Origin: Paramacrobiotus metropolitanus
Taxonomy: Eukaryota; Tardigrada; Eutardigrada; Parachela; Macrobiotidae
Direction: 5' to 3'
Length of the DNA stretch: 25,238 nucleotides
Assembly (NCBI RefSeq): GCF_019649055.1
Contig: NW_026570635.1
Span: 1 to 25,238 of the forward strand
The position numbers and the translations under genes are program-made. This document shows positions 1 to 10,245 of the stretch, piece by piece. Position 1 is the first letter of the stretch, and each line of letters begins with the position of its first letter. The notes under the pieces were generated by a model that saw only the letters and a list, made by a program, of their open reading frames with translations, searched no databases and was not told where the DNA came from.

Positions 1-1178
1 GAGTACAGTAGCTGCGCAACTGATCCGGAACGACCGTATTAACTAAGTTTAGTCTCCCTTTGTGCTTTTAACGGTGTAGTGCTTTACGTCAGGTCGTTCT
101 TCTTCGAACTTTACGACAAAGTAGTTCTGAAAATTTAAACGGGAATTCTGGTGTGTTAAAGGGCTGAATTTCATTATTTTTTAAATCGTCGCTTTGAAAT
201 CTTTCCTACTTTGACTTATACTTTGTTAATCAACAACGTTCTGCCGAACTGTATCTGCTGAATTTTCGGCTGTAATGAACTTTCGGTCCGTTCAACAGTT
301 GAATATTTTACTGTGTACCATAATTATTATTATGTACCATAATGTACCATACATTATTATTATGTACCATAATTATACGTATTGGCGCCCGGTACTGGGG
401 GATGATGTGTTTTTTGGCGCTCAGTAAGCAACTAACATGAAAAGAACGACAAAGTACATAAAAGTATGAGAAAAACAATCAACAACACAGAAAATGTTTT
501 GCAATACAAAGAAAACTTGATGAGAATCATCGTTATTTAAACTGAGCCAGAGGCTTCCATAATCGCTCTATTCTGTTAAAATCATCGGTGTTTATTTGAT
601 TATTTTCACATGGACCTATGTATTTTGTGACAAAGCGAAAGCTGAGGGCTGATTTTTCTGCAGTCTTTTTACTGGAAACATCACAGTGCACACTCCGTAA
701 CAAGCCATTCATATACGTGATTATCGGTTAGATAAAAAGCTGAAGGTGGATGGTTTTATTTACTACTGTTTAATCGAAGACCGGTGAACAATACCTGTTA
801 ATTACAAGAAGGCTGAGGCATTTTTATTGAGCAGTCTATGATAACAACATAACCGAACATCGAGTCGCACAACAAAATAATAATACCTCGTATTATTCGG
901 TTTCCACTGTCGCCGTAGGGATATCTGATGTCAGAAATTATTCAGAATCTTCGTACATGACCATGCAGTACTGTATTATTGTAAACATTAATAAAATATG
1001 AACAGCTTTATACGCTTTAGTGCTCTACAACGTACACAACCGTATATTGATTGATTGAATATTATTTCCCCATAGGTACTCCGCGAAATTATTTAACTAA
1101 TCCTCTGTTTTTACCACATTCTTTGAATTTTCTTCCATTAAGAAAAAAGCCATAAAGAGAAAACATGCTTGAGAAATT
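1..1178. other. AT-rich stretch without a supported gene
   Basis: I see no reading frame with a recognisable domain, no signal-peptide exon and no RNA gene on either strand. Stop codons are dense in all frames. The one structured part is a short ATT-rich tandem duplication at 312-380. The last tens of bases lead into the TATA box of the small peptide gene and are probably its upstream regulatory region. Confidence 0.5.
312..380. repeat. ATT/GTACCAT tandem duplication
   Basis: The heptamer GTACCAT occurs four times in about 60 bp. A longer unit of ATTATTATTATGTACCATAA type appears twice, near 323 and 354, separated by a partial copy. It is a simple-sequence expansion, and I see no function for it. 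Confidence 0.7.
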
Positions 1179-1186
1179 TATATAAA
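1179..1186 (+). promoter_or_regulatory. TATA box of the small peptide gene
   Basis: TATATAAA lies about 104 bp before the ATG at 1290. A start site 25-35 bp downstream would give a 5' untranslated leader of roughly 75-80 nt. The placement fits a compact TATA-driven gene. Its value rests on the coding evidence downstream. Confidence 0.45.
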
Positions 1187-1289
1187 CCACTCGGTCTCAA
1201 ATGGTGCCCAAACTGGCTGATATTCTGCAAATACTCAACTCGTTTCTCCGTTATAATATTTTTTCAGTCCATAGTATACACCCGCCATC

Positions 1290-1640
1290 ATGAAATTCCT
1301 GTCTGTCTGGAACTGGATTACGTTGGGGGTCATGGTATTGGCGGCGGTAAGCTCAACGCTTTTTGGCTTGTAACCTACGAGTAATGGCTTCACCGGGTTC
1401 AAAAAATGTTGTTCTCATTCATAAGCAGTTACATTATTTTTTAACAATCCGATAGAGCTTCGTTTATCCTGTAGTTTTAGTGGAAATGTTATATATTATT
1501 GAATACCAATTATACCATGAATACTGACCAAAATACCGACCGAATTTAACATATTTACTTTTTTTCAGGTCTCCACAATCGGCGAAGCCAAAAAAAAGTG
1601 TGAACCAAACCCCTTGAATGACATTGTGGTCTGTCACTGA
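1290..1640 (+). CDS. small secreted peptide precursor, two exons
   Basis: Exon 1 (1290-1346) encodes MKFLSVWNWITLGVMVLAA, a classic signal peptide: Lys near the start, then a hydrophobic core. It ends at a GTAAGC donor. Exon 2 (1569-1640) follows a long T-rich tract ending TTTTTTTCAG. It joins in phase 0 and runs to TGA, giving 42 residues. After likely signal cleavage near VSTIGEA, the mature part is KKKCEPNPLNDIVVCH: a tribasic stretch, then two cysteines ten residues apart that could form a disulfide ring. A TATA box lies upstream and an ATTAAA signal 37 bp past the stop, so the unit has all the parts of a minimal gene. I recognise no family. A neuropeptide or hormone, an antimicrobial peptide or a small secreted effector are all possible. 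The 222-bp intron and the reading-frame join are inferred, and further exons cannot be excluded. Confidence 0.45.
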
Positions 1641-1676
1641 GACAGCAAACGATTGCGTCGCAGATAGCAATGGTTA

Positions 1677-1682
1677 ATTAAA
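1677..1682 (+). promoter_or_regulatory. ATTAAA polyadenylation signal of the peptide gene
   Basis: ATTAAA, the commonest variant of AATAAA, begins 37 bp after the TGA of the small peptide gene. It would give a very short 3' untranslated region. It supports the gene model but is weak evidence alone in AT-rich DNA. Confidence 0.35.
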
Positions 1683-3772
1683 ACTGAATACCATGTGCTA
1701 AAAACATTATACCGGTAACTACATCAACATGAATAATGCGACAGTTTGGCACATTTCGATATGACGTACTTGTACAGAAAGAAATTTATATTAGTAGAAC
1801 TACTCGAACCTAGATCTTTTATGATCTTCATTTTTCAATTGAATGCGTCGCTAGATGCTTTTGGCCATAAATTTGCCTGCTTGTAATTTGCCTGCTTGTA
1901 GAGTCTTTTGACTCAGTTCACGAAATGTATGCTGTCCGGGCCCAAATTAAAGACACGTAATGTTTTCGTTAGATTTTCGGTCCAGTTGGTAATTTATGCA
2001 AATACGCACCTATACACATGAACACGTGGTAAAGTAGAATATTTTTAAAACAATTCGTTCATTTCAGCTTGAAATGCTCCCGGTATAATAGAAGCACTGG
2101 TACTGGATTTACTTTCTTATTAAAACGGTACCGTTATTTTATTCGGGAATAGTACTGAGTTGCTAACACAGAAGTTCTTCTTTTACTTACAGATAATTAA
2201 TCTGTTAACATAAAACTTTAACCTTTTGTGATTAAAAGGAATAGATGAAAGAGTTTCCTCTCGGCGTAGATCTGATTAAAACGACTTCTCGTCCTTATGA
2301 AGCTTTGGCCATACTTATTCAAAATTAACAAATTAACGCAGAACCATATCGTCGATAAATTATAAGCGACACACACACGATCATAACAAGTTACTGCAAA
2401 TTTGCAACCATCCTGCATGTATAATTGTGCACAGACACAGTGGACTATAATCATATCGGCGATTAAATTAAAGCCCGTGGATGGCTTTACTGTGGTTATT
2501 TGTTGATCGGAAACCGCAAAACTATTTTTACAGGAGGGAGGCAGTAAAATAGAAGGATGCCGGTAAGACGTCCTTTGCAATTATTTTTTGCACACGAGGA
2601 AGTTAGGATAGAAGTCAGTTCAGACGGAGCTAAGACAGCGGTAAATGCAGGATAAAGAAGACGACAAACTTAACCGCGTCTGGCTGTCTTGATGCCGATC
2701 CCTTATCCTCTTTTAGGCAACAACGCTGGGTTCAGGACTCTATGAGTCACTGGATAGACTTTCATTGGTTAGATTGAAGGAATTGTAGACGCAACAAGCG
2801 CACATGCTCACCGGTGAGAACACCACGGGATCTTTAACCGAACCCGAAAACAGCAACGGACCTTTGCACTAATGCACAGAGTCAAACAAACTGACCGAAT
2901 AAAGACGTTATCGATCCTCAATATAAACCTCTGTTCGGCCCAGAACATCACCTTTTTCGAAAGGATCAGGCAGCAATGATTTAACCTGGAAGGGTTCTCC
3001 GATAAATAATTAAATGACAATCTCCGTAACCGTACGCAATACTGTTAGCTTTCAATCACTCGTGCAAGAAAAACCGTTGCCGAATCTGTGCAGCGACAAT
3101 TTATCATTTTATCGAGGATGGCGACAGCGGCGCATCACTTCAGCAGGGTGCATTATCCTGCAATAAAACTTCAGGTACTTAGTGGACCGCTTCTAAGCCT
3201 CTCAAAAAGCTTCTTGCCAGGTGTCTCATCTTCAAAAAAAACCCGCCTAAAGCCGCTTTTCAAAACGCTCCACAGTAATTCATCAGCAAAATCTAAGCTG
3301 CATATAATTAATTTCCTGCACGATAGTTTTGCCGTGCTATTCGGAACTGGATTTTATTGATCTGATTGCTTTTCCGCTCAACTCGTGACAGCCTTTTCAT
3401 TCTCTTTTGAACTTCATGTGAAACAAGTGTTAGCGCCAGTGTGACCCGTACGTTCTGCAGTTCGTAAACATTACTTAGCGATTTCACGAGTAATTTCTCT
3501 AATCGCAGCCGTATTCAGCCGGTCTTTTGCCGGTGCCGGTGGAGCGAGGGACGACAGACGAAAGGCTTCCGTGCGGCATCTTTCCTGCCAGTAATCCTCT
3601 TATTAACCGCTCCCACATCATCTGTCTGAATAATGGAAGATGGCACATCGCGCGGATACGGAAGCCGGTTTCATTTTCCTTACCGCATGGCATCTTTAAA
3701 TCCCTTCTCCGCTGCAGGAATTGATGTCGCGGTGTGTAAGGCATTCCATGCACAACGCGAGACGCAGGCATA
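1683..3772. other. intergenic region and probable 5' flank of the cyclase gene
   Basis: No domain, convincing exon or RNA gene was found here. Reading frames of 70-120 codons exist on both strands (for example 2580-2218 minus and 3088-3360 plus), but their translations look non-coding and have no family resemblance. Positions 3490-3770 are clearly richer in G and C than the rest and run straight into the ATG at 3773, so they may be the promoter and 5' untranslated region of the receptor gene. No TATA box is evident there. Confidence 0.45.
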
Positions 3773-6700
3773 ATGATGGAAAGTAAACTATTCCTATGCC
3801 TGTTTATAATAGCGTTCTATAATGTAGTGACTAGCATGAGGTATCCGAAATTGAACATCGTCACCATCACGGACGGTCCCTTCCAGGGTTCCGGTATTGC
3901 GCCCATGCAGAGCACCTTTCGGGTGGCGATTGACAATATGCGGCAAAAGTATCGCGGACTGTATGAGGATTATTCCGAGACGCACTTGGCCATCGAGGAC
4001 AATGCGACCGCTTGTCGGATCGAGGGAAACGTCATTGTGCTGAATCTCCTGCAGCAGTGGTACGGCAGCGGAGTGTTCAATCAAAACGGACTAACGGTCA
4101 TCCTTACATCCGGTAAACAAAATGCGTCACTGTACTCTACCTATGACAAACTTATTGACTATCATAAGCCTGTAATATTTAGTAATGCTCCAAGCCTCTA
4201 ACACAAATCAGTTTAAAATTTTAATTACTACATTCATAGGAGTGATAAATTAATGTAGAAAGACCTTCGGTTTCATAACCATTAGTGTTTATACAAGGGT
4301 AAACGCAAGACCCATGTGTCGTGGCACCATTAAATATGCAGAACATCGCAGTATTTAATCATTATTAGTATTAGTTTTTAATTAATCACATATCTTTTTA
4401 ACTACCATTCTGTGCATGTTGCTAATTACAACGAAATCCAGTACAAACGCATTTAATAAACGGATTGAATTCGAATCATGCGCCTTTCTTTAAATAACGA
4501 ATCATCCTGTCTCTTTACAGAAAAAAGTTTAGGTTAACGATGATTAACGCGTAATTGCAAGAGGGTCATTCCTGACGGTCTTTTGTTTTACAGTTTGTGC
4601 GCCGGCTTACCTTGTAATTGGAGATTTCGCAAGAGGTCAGATAGATCGTATTTCATTTATAAATTGAATCTTTCTTGCTAAAAAAGTACGGAATTAGACG
4701 CGCCGGCAATAAGTGTAACTTGTCTGTTTTTTGCAGAAATGGATTTGCTGACTGTTGCATGGTAAGATTTGGCGCTGTTCTTTTTAATTTCTCATCATTA
4801 TTACATAGTATCTGAGCTTGTTAATATTAATGAGAAATTCATTCATATAACCGCCAGCTTAATTGTCGACCTGTGCGAGATTACCGTGAACTTCGATTTT
4901 GCTTCCTACGCATCTTTTTTATCGTACACCACGCGGAACGTGGCAGTTATTGTTCTTACTAAAGCCTATAGCGTAATCCTTCTGAGTATGCGGTTATGCG
5001 TGACAGCCGTTAAGCTGATGGAGAGAACTCTTGCAGTGGATCGGTGGAGATCAGCCAGCGCTACCCGAACGCCATTGCCGTAACGCTGGGATCCGTGAAG
5101 ACTTACGCGGAAGCGTATACAACCGTCATGAGCCACTTTCAGTGGAGGACAGTGGCGGTAATAAACGACCGTTTAAGCCAGTCTGTGTTCGGGGCCCGTA
5201 GCACAGAAATGTGCCGTGGTCCAGTGGAGAGACTGCAGGATCTGGCGGCGGAGTTCAATTTCCTTATCGTCGATACGGACTCCACACTGGGATCGTTTCG
5301 GAAAGCGCTACAGGAAGCCCGCCAACATAGCCGCGGTACGCAGATTAGATAACTGGGAAACTGTCGTGCATTTTGGGTGCACCGAAATAACCGAACTTAC
5401 CTAAGTGCTTGCTGGGAGCAGTTTCGTTAATATGACTGTATGAGTGTGAATCCAGTTACTAAACCTACAAAAGTCCAGAGCCGTCGATAAGATACATTTA
5501 TTGAAATTAAAAACTTTAATATACTGCATTTTTAGACCGTAAGGCTTTTATTGATAGTTGTCTGCATGCTTTGGTCTTAGATCGCTTGAATATTAACGTA
5601 TCACAGATTCCGTCGTGTTATGGTATATGACATTAATCTCCGTCTGTTTTACGGTTTCTTTCTACAGTGATCCTCTGCTGTACACTGCATACTGGGATGC
5701 GCCGACTTCTGGTAATCCGCTTTGCTTTGGTTTATACTGCATTTTGGAGCAATAAAACTGACAACTATTTTCTTTTAATACAGGCTGACGCGTATGACCT
5801 CAATATGACATCCGGAGATCATGTAAGCCGCTCTAACGCCGGCTATCGAAGACGTATCACTGTATTCCAGCACCATAGACATGTGATCCAGTGTGATATG
5901 TTGCCTGTTGCGTTAGGTGTTCGTGTACTTGTACGAATTCCAGATCCCTCTGGAATATCCTTTATCCTGGCAGCATGACGATGCTCTGGACGAGGTGAAA
6001 AGCCAGCGAGTCGGTTCATATTCGGTGAACGGTAAAATCCGTTAATCTGTGCGGTGTCTCTTTAGAAAGTCTGGTATGGCATTCAGAGCGTAATCAGTAT
6101 CCGTTCAGCCGTGGTCGACTGGACGAAATATGATGCCACGGCGGAAGCTATTAATGCTCGACGAAAAGAGATTTTCGGTACACAACCGAATCCGGAGAAT
6201 AAGGTTCGTCGTCTTTACGTTTCCTCGGGCTGAAAATGTCTCTTTAATTATCACATCATCAAAACATAATCGGCAGATTTACTGGATAGCTTAATCGTGG
6301 AATTATTGTTCTTGCAGTTCAATGAATTCGCTATGATCTGTTATGAAGCGGCAGAAGTATTATCTTACGTGAGTTTCGCAGGTTTCTAGCTTGCAGATTC
6401 ACACCATTACAATTACTCTAATAGATAAGAAAAATGAAATCTTTGGCTAAATACAAACTTATTATACAGTTGAATAAAAATGCTGTATGGATTCGTCTTG
6501 TTTATCATTTGATGTACTTTATTTTCCACAGTGGCGTAATATGCCAAAACTTAAATTTTTAGTGAAACCTAACCTGCTAGACAATACGATTGGAAACACA
6601 AATTTTTGAAAGTCTGACATTACAAGTCGAATGCATAAGTCAACGGATGCACTTCGTGTTGATAATGTTTGTAGGGTCTGAATGCGACTCTTAATTCCGA

Positions 6701-9700
6701 CCAGACAATACTGACTAATGATAACGGTATGCTACACATTGAGCGAAACCAGTTTACCAAGAGTATCATCGGGAAAACACTGCACCTGAGCTTTCGCGAC
6801 GCGAGTTTTCTACCGTCCGGACAGCGCAGACCGGAAATTGTCGTGCAGCAGTTCAACGCGCTTGCCAATGATTTCGTTGTGCGTCTCCCGAAAACTTTCT
6901 CGTACATGTTACGCGTACGTTCAGTCGTTGTTCAATATGATGATTTTACATAGGATGTTTTCCACTATGACTCCGTCTCGCGAAGTTTAATACCCGTTCC
7001 TGGTCGTTCCATTGAGTGGCCCAGCGGTATCAAGCCGGTGGATCGCCCGGTGTGCGGTATGCGCGGTGAACTGTGCGGAACTAACTGGAAACCCGGCACC
7101 ACCGTGGCCATTGTCATTGTGGCAGTTGTCGTTCTGGTGATTACCTTTATCTGGTATTATGACGCTTCGCTTGCCGCTAACTACTTCTCTGTCAATGCAC
7201 AATTTACGGTTTCGCTTAGTTAAATTTTTTTACTGCATTTTTCAACTACAAATACTCCAGTTTTACAAATTTTTTTGTGAATTACTCTAACGGTCATCGT
7301 TATTAGCTGCCGTATTCGAAGAGCCCGTCATGCAACCAGATGGTGGGAGATTAAGGAGGGCGGTCCCAGTACCGACGGCTACAGTGTCCTGCCGGTGAAA
7401 TCCACCAATCTGTCCTCCTTGTCGGCTAATCAAGACACTACAGCCAAACTTACACAACGTTTGTTTCTGGTGAATGGCGTTAAAGCCTACAGAAGGACGC
7501 TGCTGTGGGATCCACAATGGCAGTGTTCGGCTGGCAAAAGGCTGAACCAGTATTTACTCCAGGTAGACAGCTTGTAACGAAATTATCATCACTTGCCGAT
7601 ATGGTCTATTGCCAACTTGATAATAAAGTGCTTGTAAAGTTACCTTTAAGCTTTAATAAATAGTCATATTAACCATTTATGTTATCACCCTCTTTCCCGA
7701 ATTTTAAACTGGACAGCTATAAATTTGGCTGATTGTTTTACTTTACACATGACACCTAACAGGTTTTATATTTGGGCAGCAAGCCAATCTCTCTTCCTTA
7801 TAATGGATTCCGCTGAATTTGCTTGTTTCTTCGCAGTTGAAAAGACCAGATCATGAAAATATCAACGCTTTTGTTGGACTATCAATTGGCATCCGCCCGC
7901 CGACAATCTATTTCCAATTCTGCTCCAAGGGATCCGTAGAGAATCTCATGGAAAACGTTACCATCGATTACACTCTCAAATTATCCCTCATCCAAAATTT
8001 AATTGCGGTGCGCTTACTTTTCCTGAAATGGAACAATAATAGCATTATTTTATTATTGTTTATTATTCCTGGTAGGGATTATCTTACCTTCATCTGTCGG
8101 CGATTAAATTACACGGCAACCTGCAGAGCAGCAAGTGCTTAGTCGATCATTACTTTACGCTGAAGATCTCCGATTATGGGCAAGAAAAGCTGAGTGTGCT
8201 GTTGCGGAAGAAGCAGCTGCGGCATTTGCGCCGGGAGTTGACGGTGAAGCGGCCTTTCTTCCCGGTCAACGTTTGGATGGCGCCGGAAGTAATGAGAGGC
8301 CACGCACCGATGCCGGCTTGTGATGTTTATGCTGCGGGAATTGTTTGCCATCAGATTGTTATGGAATGTAGCGCGTTTGGGTTGGACTGCTATGGAACAC
8401 GATGGGAGTCTTTGATGGATATTAAAGCACTGACCATCAATGGTAAATCGGTAAATTAAAGCGTACTGAAAGCTTCAAAACTAAGACATATTTTACTGAC
8501 TACCGTTTGGAAAGATAAAACCTAAAATTTAAAAACGGCGTTCCTAGCCAAAAGCGAAAGCACTAGTTTTTGCTTGCTGATGCAAACAGGAATGCAGCTA
8601 CCGCAGGGCAATTATTTTAACAGAAGTTATAAAGAGAATACGCACCGGACAAGTTCCGCCATTTCGTCCCTCGTTTCCGAAGAGTTTCGAGAAGGAAACT
8701 GGAAACTTTTGATGGATTTAATTGTCCGATGTTGGACCGAAACACCAGATACCAGGCCTAATAGTGCCGATCTCAACAAAGAACTGGCCAAATTATGCAG
8801 CGCATTCGATGGGTTTTCGGGCCCATTACTGGATCGCATACTGCGGCGGCTAGAAAATTACTCCACCGCGCTAGAGCGAAAGGTCGCTGATAAAGTGTAC
8901 CAAGTCCTTGAAGAACAAGAGCGCTGTGATGAGTTGCTGAAGGAGATGTTGCCCAGGTATGCGGAGCAGAAATACCACTGACACAGGCAATTACGGCGTT
9001 ACCTCCGTTAACCGTTTTGCAGTCCTGTCGTACAGCAACTGCGGCAAGGGCGCGTTGTTGTGCCGGAGGTGGTGGAGGAGGCCACTGTGTTGTTCTGTGA
9101 TATCGAAGGGTTTGCGGAGTTTGTGATGGTTTCGACAGCGGAAAAGGTCTTTCGATTCCTGGATGCGGTGTATGTGCTGTTCGATCGGGTGGTAACGACA
9201 CGGTCAGTCTACAAGATGGAGACCATCAGCAGCTGCTATATTGTAAGTTTGAAGTGCTAATAACTACCAGTTAGTGTAATACTATTACTGGATGTCGCCA
9301 ATGCACGAACTACGAAGTAATTATGCTGCAGCTTTCACTTACTTCATACAGAAAAAAGCTCTTCTAATAACGTGCAGTTTTGTCTCTCGTGCAACATAAA
9401 AGTCATTACGAAACTGAGCTGGGCAAATCGATTTTGCTAAGAGGCATTACTTTTTGACAATGTTGCAGGTGGTTAGCGGATTGGTGCTGCAGCTCGGAAC
9501 CCATCATGCAGAAGAAGTGTGCCGTACCGCACTGGCTCTGCACCAGACTTTCCGGAGAACTGCGCCATCTACAATATGGAGTTTTCCGCGGGCATCCACA
9601 GCGGTCCGGTTGCAGTTGGTGTCGTCGGCGCAAAACGTCCACGATATTGTTTGTAAGTGGTTATTTTTGGTACAAACATTGTTGTGGTTACGTTTTCAAG

Positions 9701-10007
9701 AATATTACTGTATGCTGATTATCGTGATGCAGATTCGGCGACACGGTTAACGTTGCCTCAGAATGCAGGCCAGCAGTCAGCCGTCCTGCATCCATGTCAG
9801 CGGTAAAACCGCCAGCATTACCAATGCACCGGAATGTGCCTTTGAGTTGCGGGGAACTATGGAAATCAAGGTTATTACTAGTACTCTCAGAGGCTGTTGG
9901 ATGTGTTCGGCAACGGACGGGAATAATGTGAGCGCTGACTGTATTGTTTGTAGGGTAAAGGGGAAATGATCACGTATTGGCTCGTGCAAGCGGCTGGACA
10001 ATCTTGA
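3773..10007 (+). CDS. receptor-type guanylate cyclase (natriuretic-peptide-receptor family), 19 exons
   Basis: This is a single-pass membrane receptor that should make cGMP from GTP when a ligand binds outside the cell. Exons by my splicing: 3773-4112, 4594-4635, 4737-4761, 5037-5335, 5668-5711, 5784-5822, 5917-6024, 6066-6203, 6318-6368, 6675-6878 (or 6914), 6954-7153, 7307-7562, 7837-8007, 8076-8442, 8590-8956, 9023-9242, 9469-9652, 9733-9870 and 9954-10007. All junctions are GT-AG and join in compatible phase. The sum is about 3,247 nt, or roughly 1,082 residues, normal for the family. Order: signal peptide, ligand-binding ectodomain, membrane helix (about 479-498), pseudokinase, coiled coil, cyclase. 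Two single-base breaks cross the cyclase domain, at about 9555 and 9755, and the second metal-binding Asp is Ser. Neither donor AAG|GTT (6203, 9870) is strong. The subfamily is not determined, so no symbol is given. The alternative is a pseudogene-in-progress. Confidence 0.9.
3776..7085 (+). other. ectodomain of the receptor guanylate cyclase (ANF_receptor / periplasmic-binding fold)
   Basis: Exons 1 to 11 encode it. A signal peptide ([20 protein letters not shown]) is followed by blocks in family order: GLTVILTSG, then [14 protein letters not shown], then [13 protein letters not shown] and [11 protein letters not shown]. Later come [28 protein letters not shown] and the second-lobe piece [37 protein letters not shown] and a block ending [13 protein letters not shown] follow. 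The domain ends with the paired juxtamembrane cysteines [16 protein letters not shown] in exon 10 is a possible N-glycosylation site. The exon 7 donor is set at GTGAAC (after 6024) because the next exon is only open in phase 0. A GTAAAA site 7 bp on would shift it. Exon 10 has two phase-0 donors, GTGCGT (after 6878, better domain spacing) and GTACGT (after 6914). Confidence 0.85.
7098..7153 (+). other. transmembrane helix of the receptor guanylate cyclase
   Basis: [18 protein letters not shown] is an uninterrupted hydrophobic helix. It is followed across the splice junction by Cys-Cys and the positive stop-transfer [12 protein letters not shown], so the N-terminus is outside. Exon 11 ends at TG|GTATTA (7153), and exon 12 starts at 7307 with the base that completes a Cys codon. 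Confidence 0.85.
7307..8956 (+). other. kinase-homology domain and coiled-coil linker of the receptor
   Basis: Exons 12 to 15 encode a protein-kinase fold typical of receptor cyclases. The αC/β4 region reads [17 protein letters not shown]. The hinge is [12 protein letters not shown], and [16 protein letters not shown] carries HGN where active kinases have HRD. SDYG replaces [11 protein letters not shown] matches the APE motif, DVYAAGIV the DxxSFG-type helix, and [11 protein letters not shown] the C-lobe WxxxPxxRP. The VAIK lysine region reads GVKAYRR, so Lys may be Arg. The absent catalytic Asp means a pseudokinase regulator, as usual for the family. A heptad-like linker follows, [19 protein letters not shown] to [12 protein letters not shown], which is the dimerisation helix that feeds into the cyclase. 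Confidence 0.88.
9023..10007 (+). other. guanylate cyclase catalytic domain, with a lost metal Asp and two frame breaks
   Basis: Exons 16 to 19 encode a class III cyclase domain. [11 protein letters not shown] has the first metal-binding Asp (about residue 910). [13 protein letters not shown] has the guanine-recognising Glu, but Ser at about 954 stands where the second metal Asp of ETIGDxY belongs. The 44-residue spacing between the two sites matches the family. [18 protein letters not shown] follows, then the frame slips by -1 before [18 protein letters not shown] and [14 protein letters not shown]. It slips by -1 again before [19 protein letters not shown] and [10 protein letters not shown], ending at TGA 10005-10007. 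Each slip equals one missing base. Without correction the frame ends in a stop shortly after 9800. Real decay, or assembly error, would explain it. Confidence 0.85.
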
Positions 10008-10085
10008 AGCGTAATTGTGCTGCTTCAGGCTTATCATTCTTTACTTGTGTGAAGTGGCATTCGGATTCTAGATGGTCATCCTTTT

Positions 10086-10114
10086 TTTATTCTTTGGAAA
10101 GAACGGGAAATAAA
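10086..10114. promoter_or_regulatory. back-to-back polyadenylation signals, both strands
   Basis: AATAAA on the plus strand (10109-10114) lies 102 bp after the cyclase stop codon. AATAAA on the minus strand (10091-10086) lies about 155 bp past the stop of the small minus-strand reading frame. The two fall within 29 bp of each other, as expected where convergent transcripts end. The plus-strand signal is the better supported of the two. Confidence 0.45.
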
Positions 10115-10245
10115 TCTGGGCGGAAACACGCAGAGAAATGCTAATGCAAGCCGCTTGATGCGGCGATGATCGCTGACCGACCATTATCGCAGCAAAGCAA
10201 CAAAAAGCTTGCCACGCTGCAACGATACCGGCTGCTTCGTGATTT

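Noticed and set aside
2218-2580. 120-codon minus-strand frame
   Set aside because: No signal peptide, domain or compositional sign of coding, and no splice or promoter context.
3088-3360. 90-codon plus-strand frame with an internal MATAAHHFSR start
   Set aside because: Low-complexity basic/serine composition, no homology I recognise, no promoter or poly(A) signal close by.
3499-3771. Overlapping frames on both strands directly before the cyclase gene
   Set aside because: Both are open because the stretch is GC-richer; neither translation looks like a protein. More likely the promoter and 5' untranslated region.
4769-5083. 104-codon plus-strand frame between cyclase exons 3 and 4
   Set aside because: It covers intron 3 and enters exon 4 in the wrong frame; the spliced model explains exon 4 fully.
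9512-9540. A 23-nt GT...AG micro-intron as the reason for the first cyclase frame change
   Set aside because: It would remove the conserved helix residues RTALALHQ and be far below known intron sizes for this gene (minimum about 39 nt here).
9777-10037. Minus-strand frame over the last cyclase exons
   Set aside because: Shadow of the conserved plus-strand cyclase sequence.
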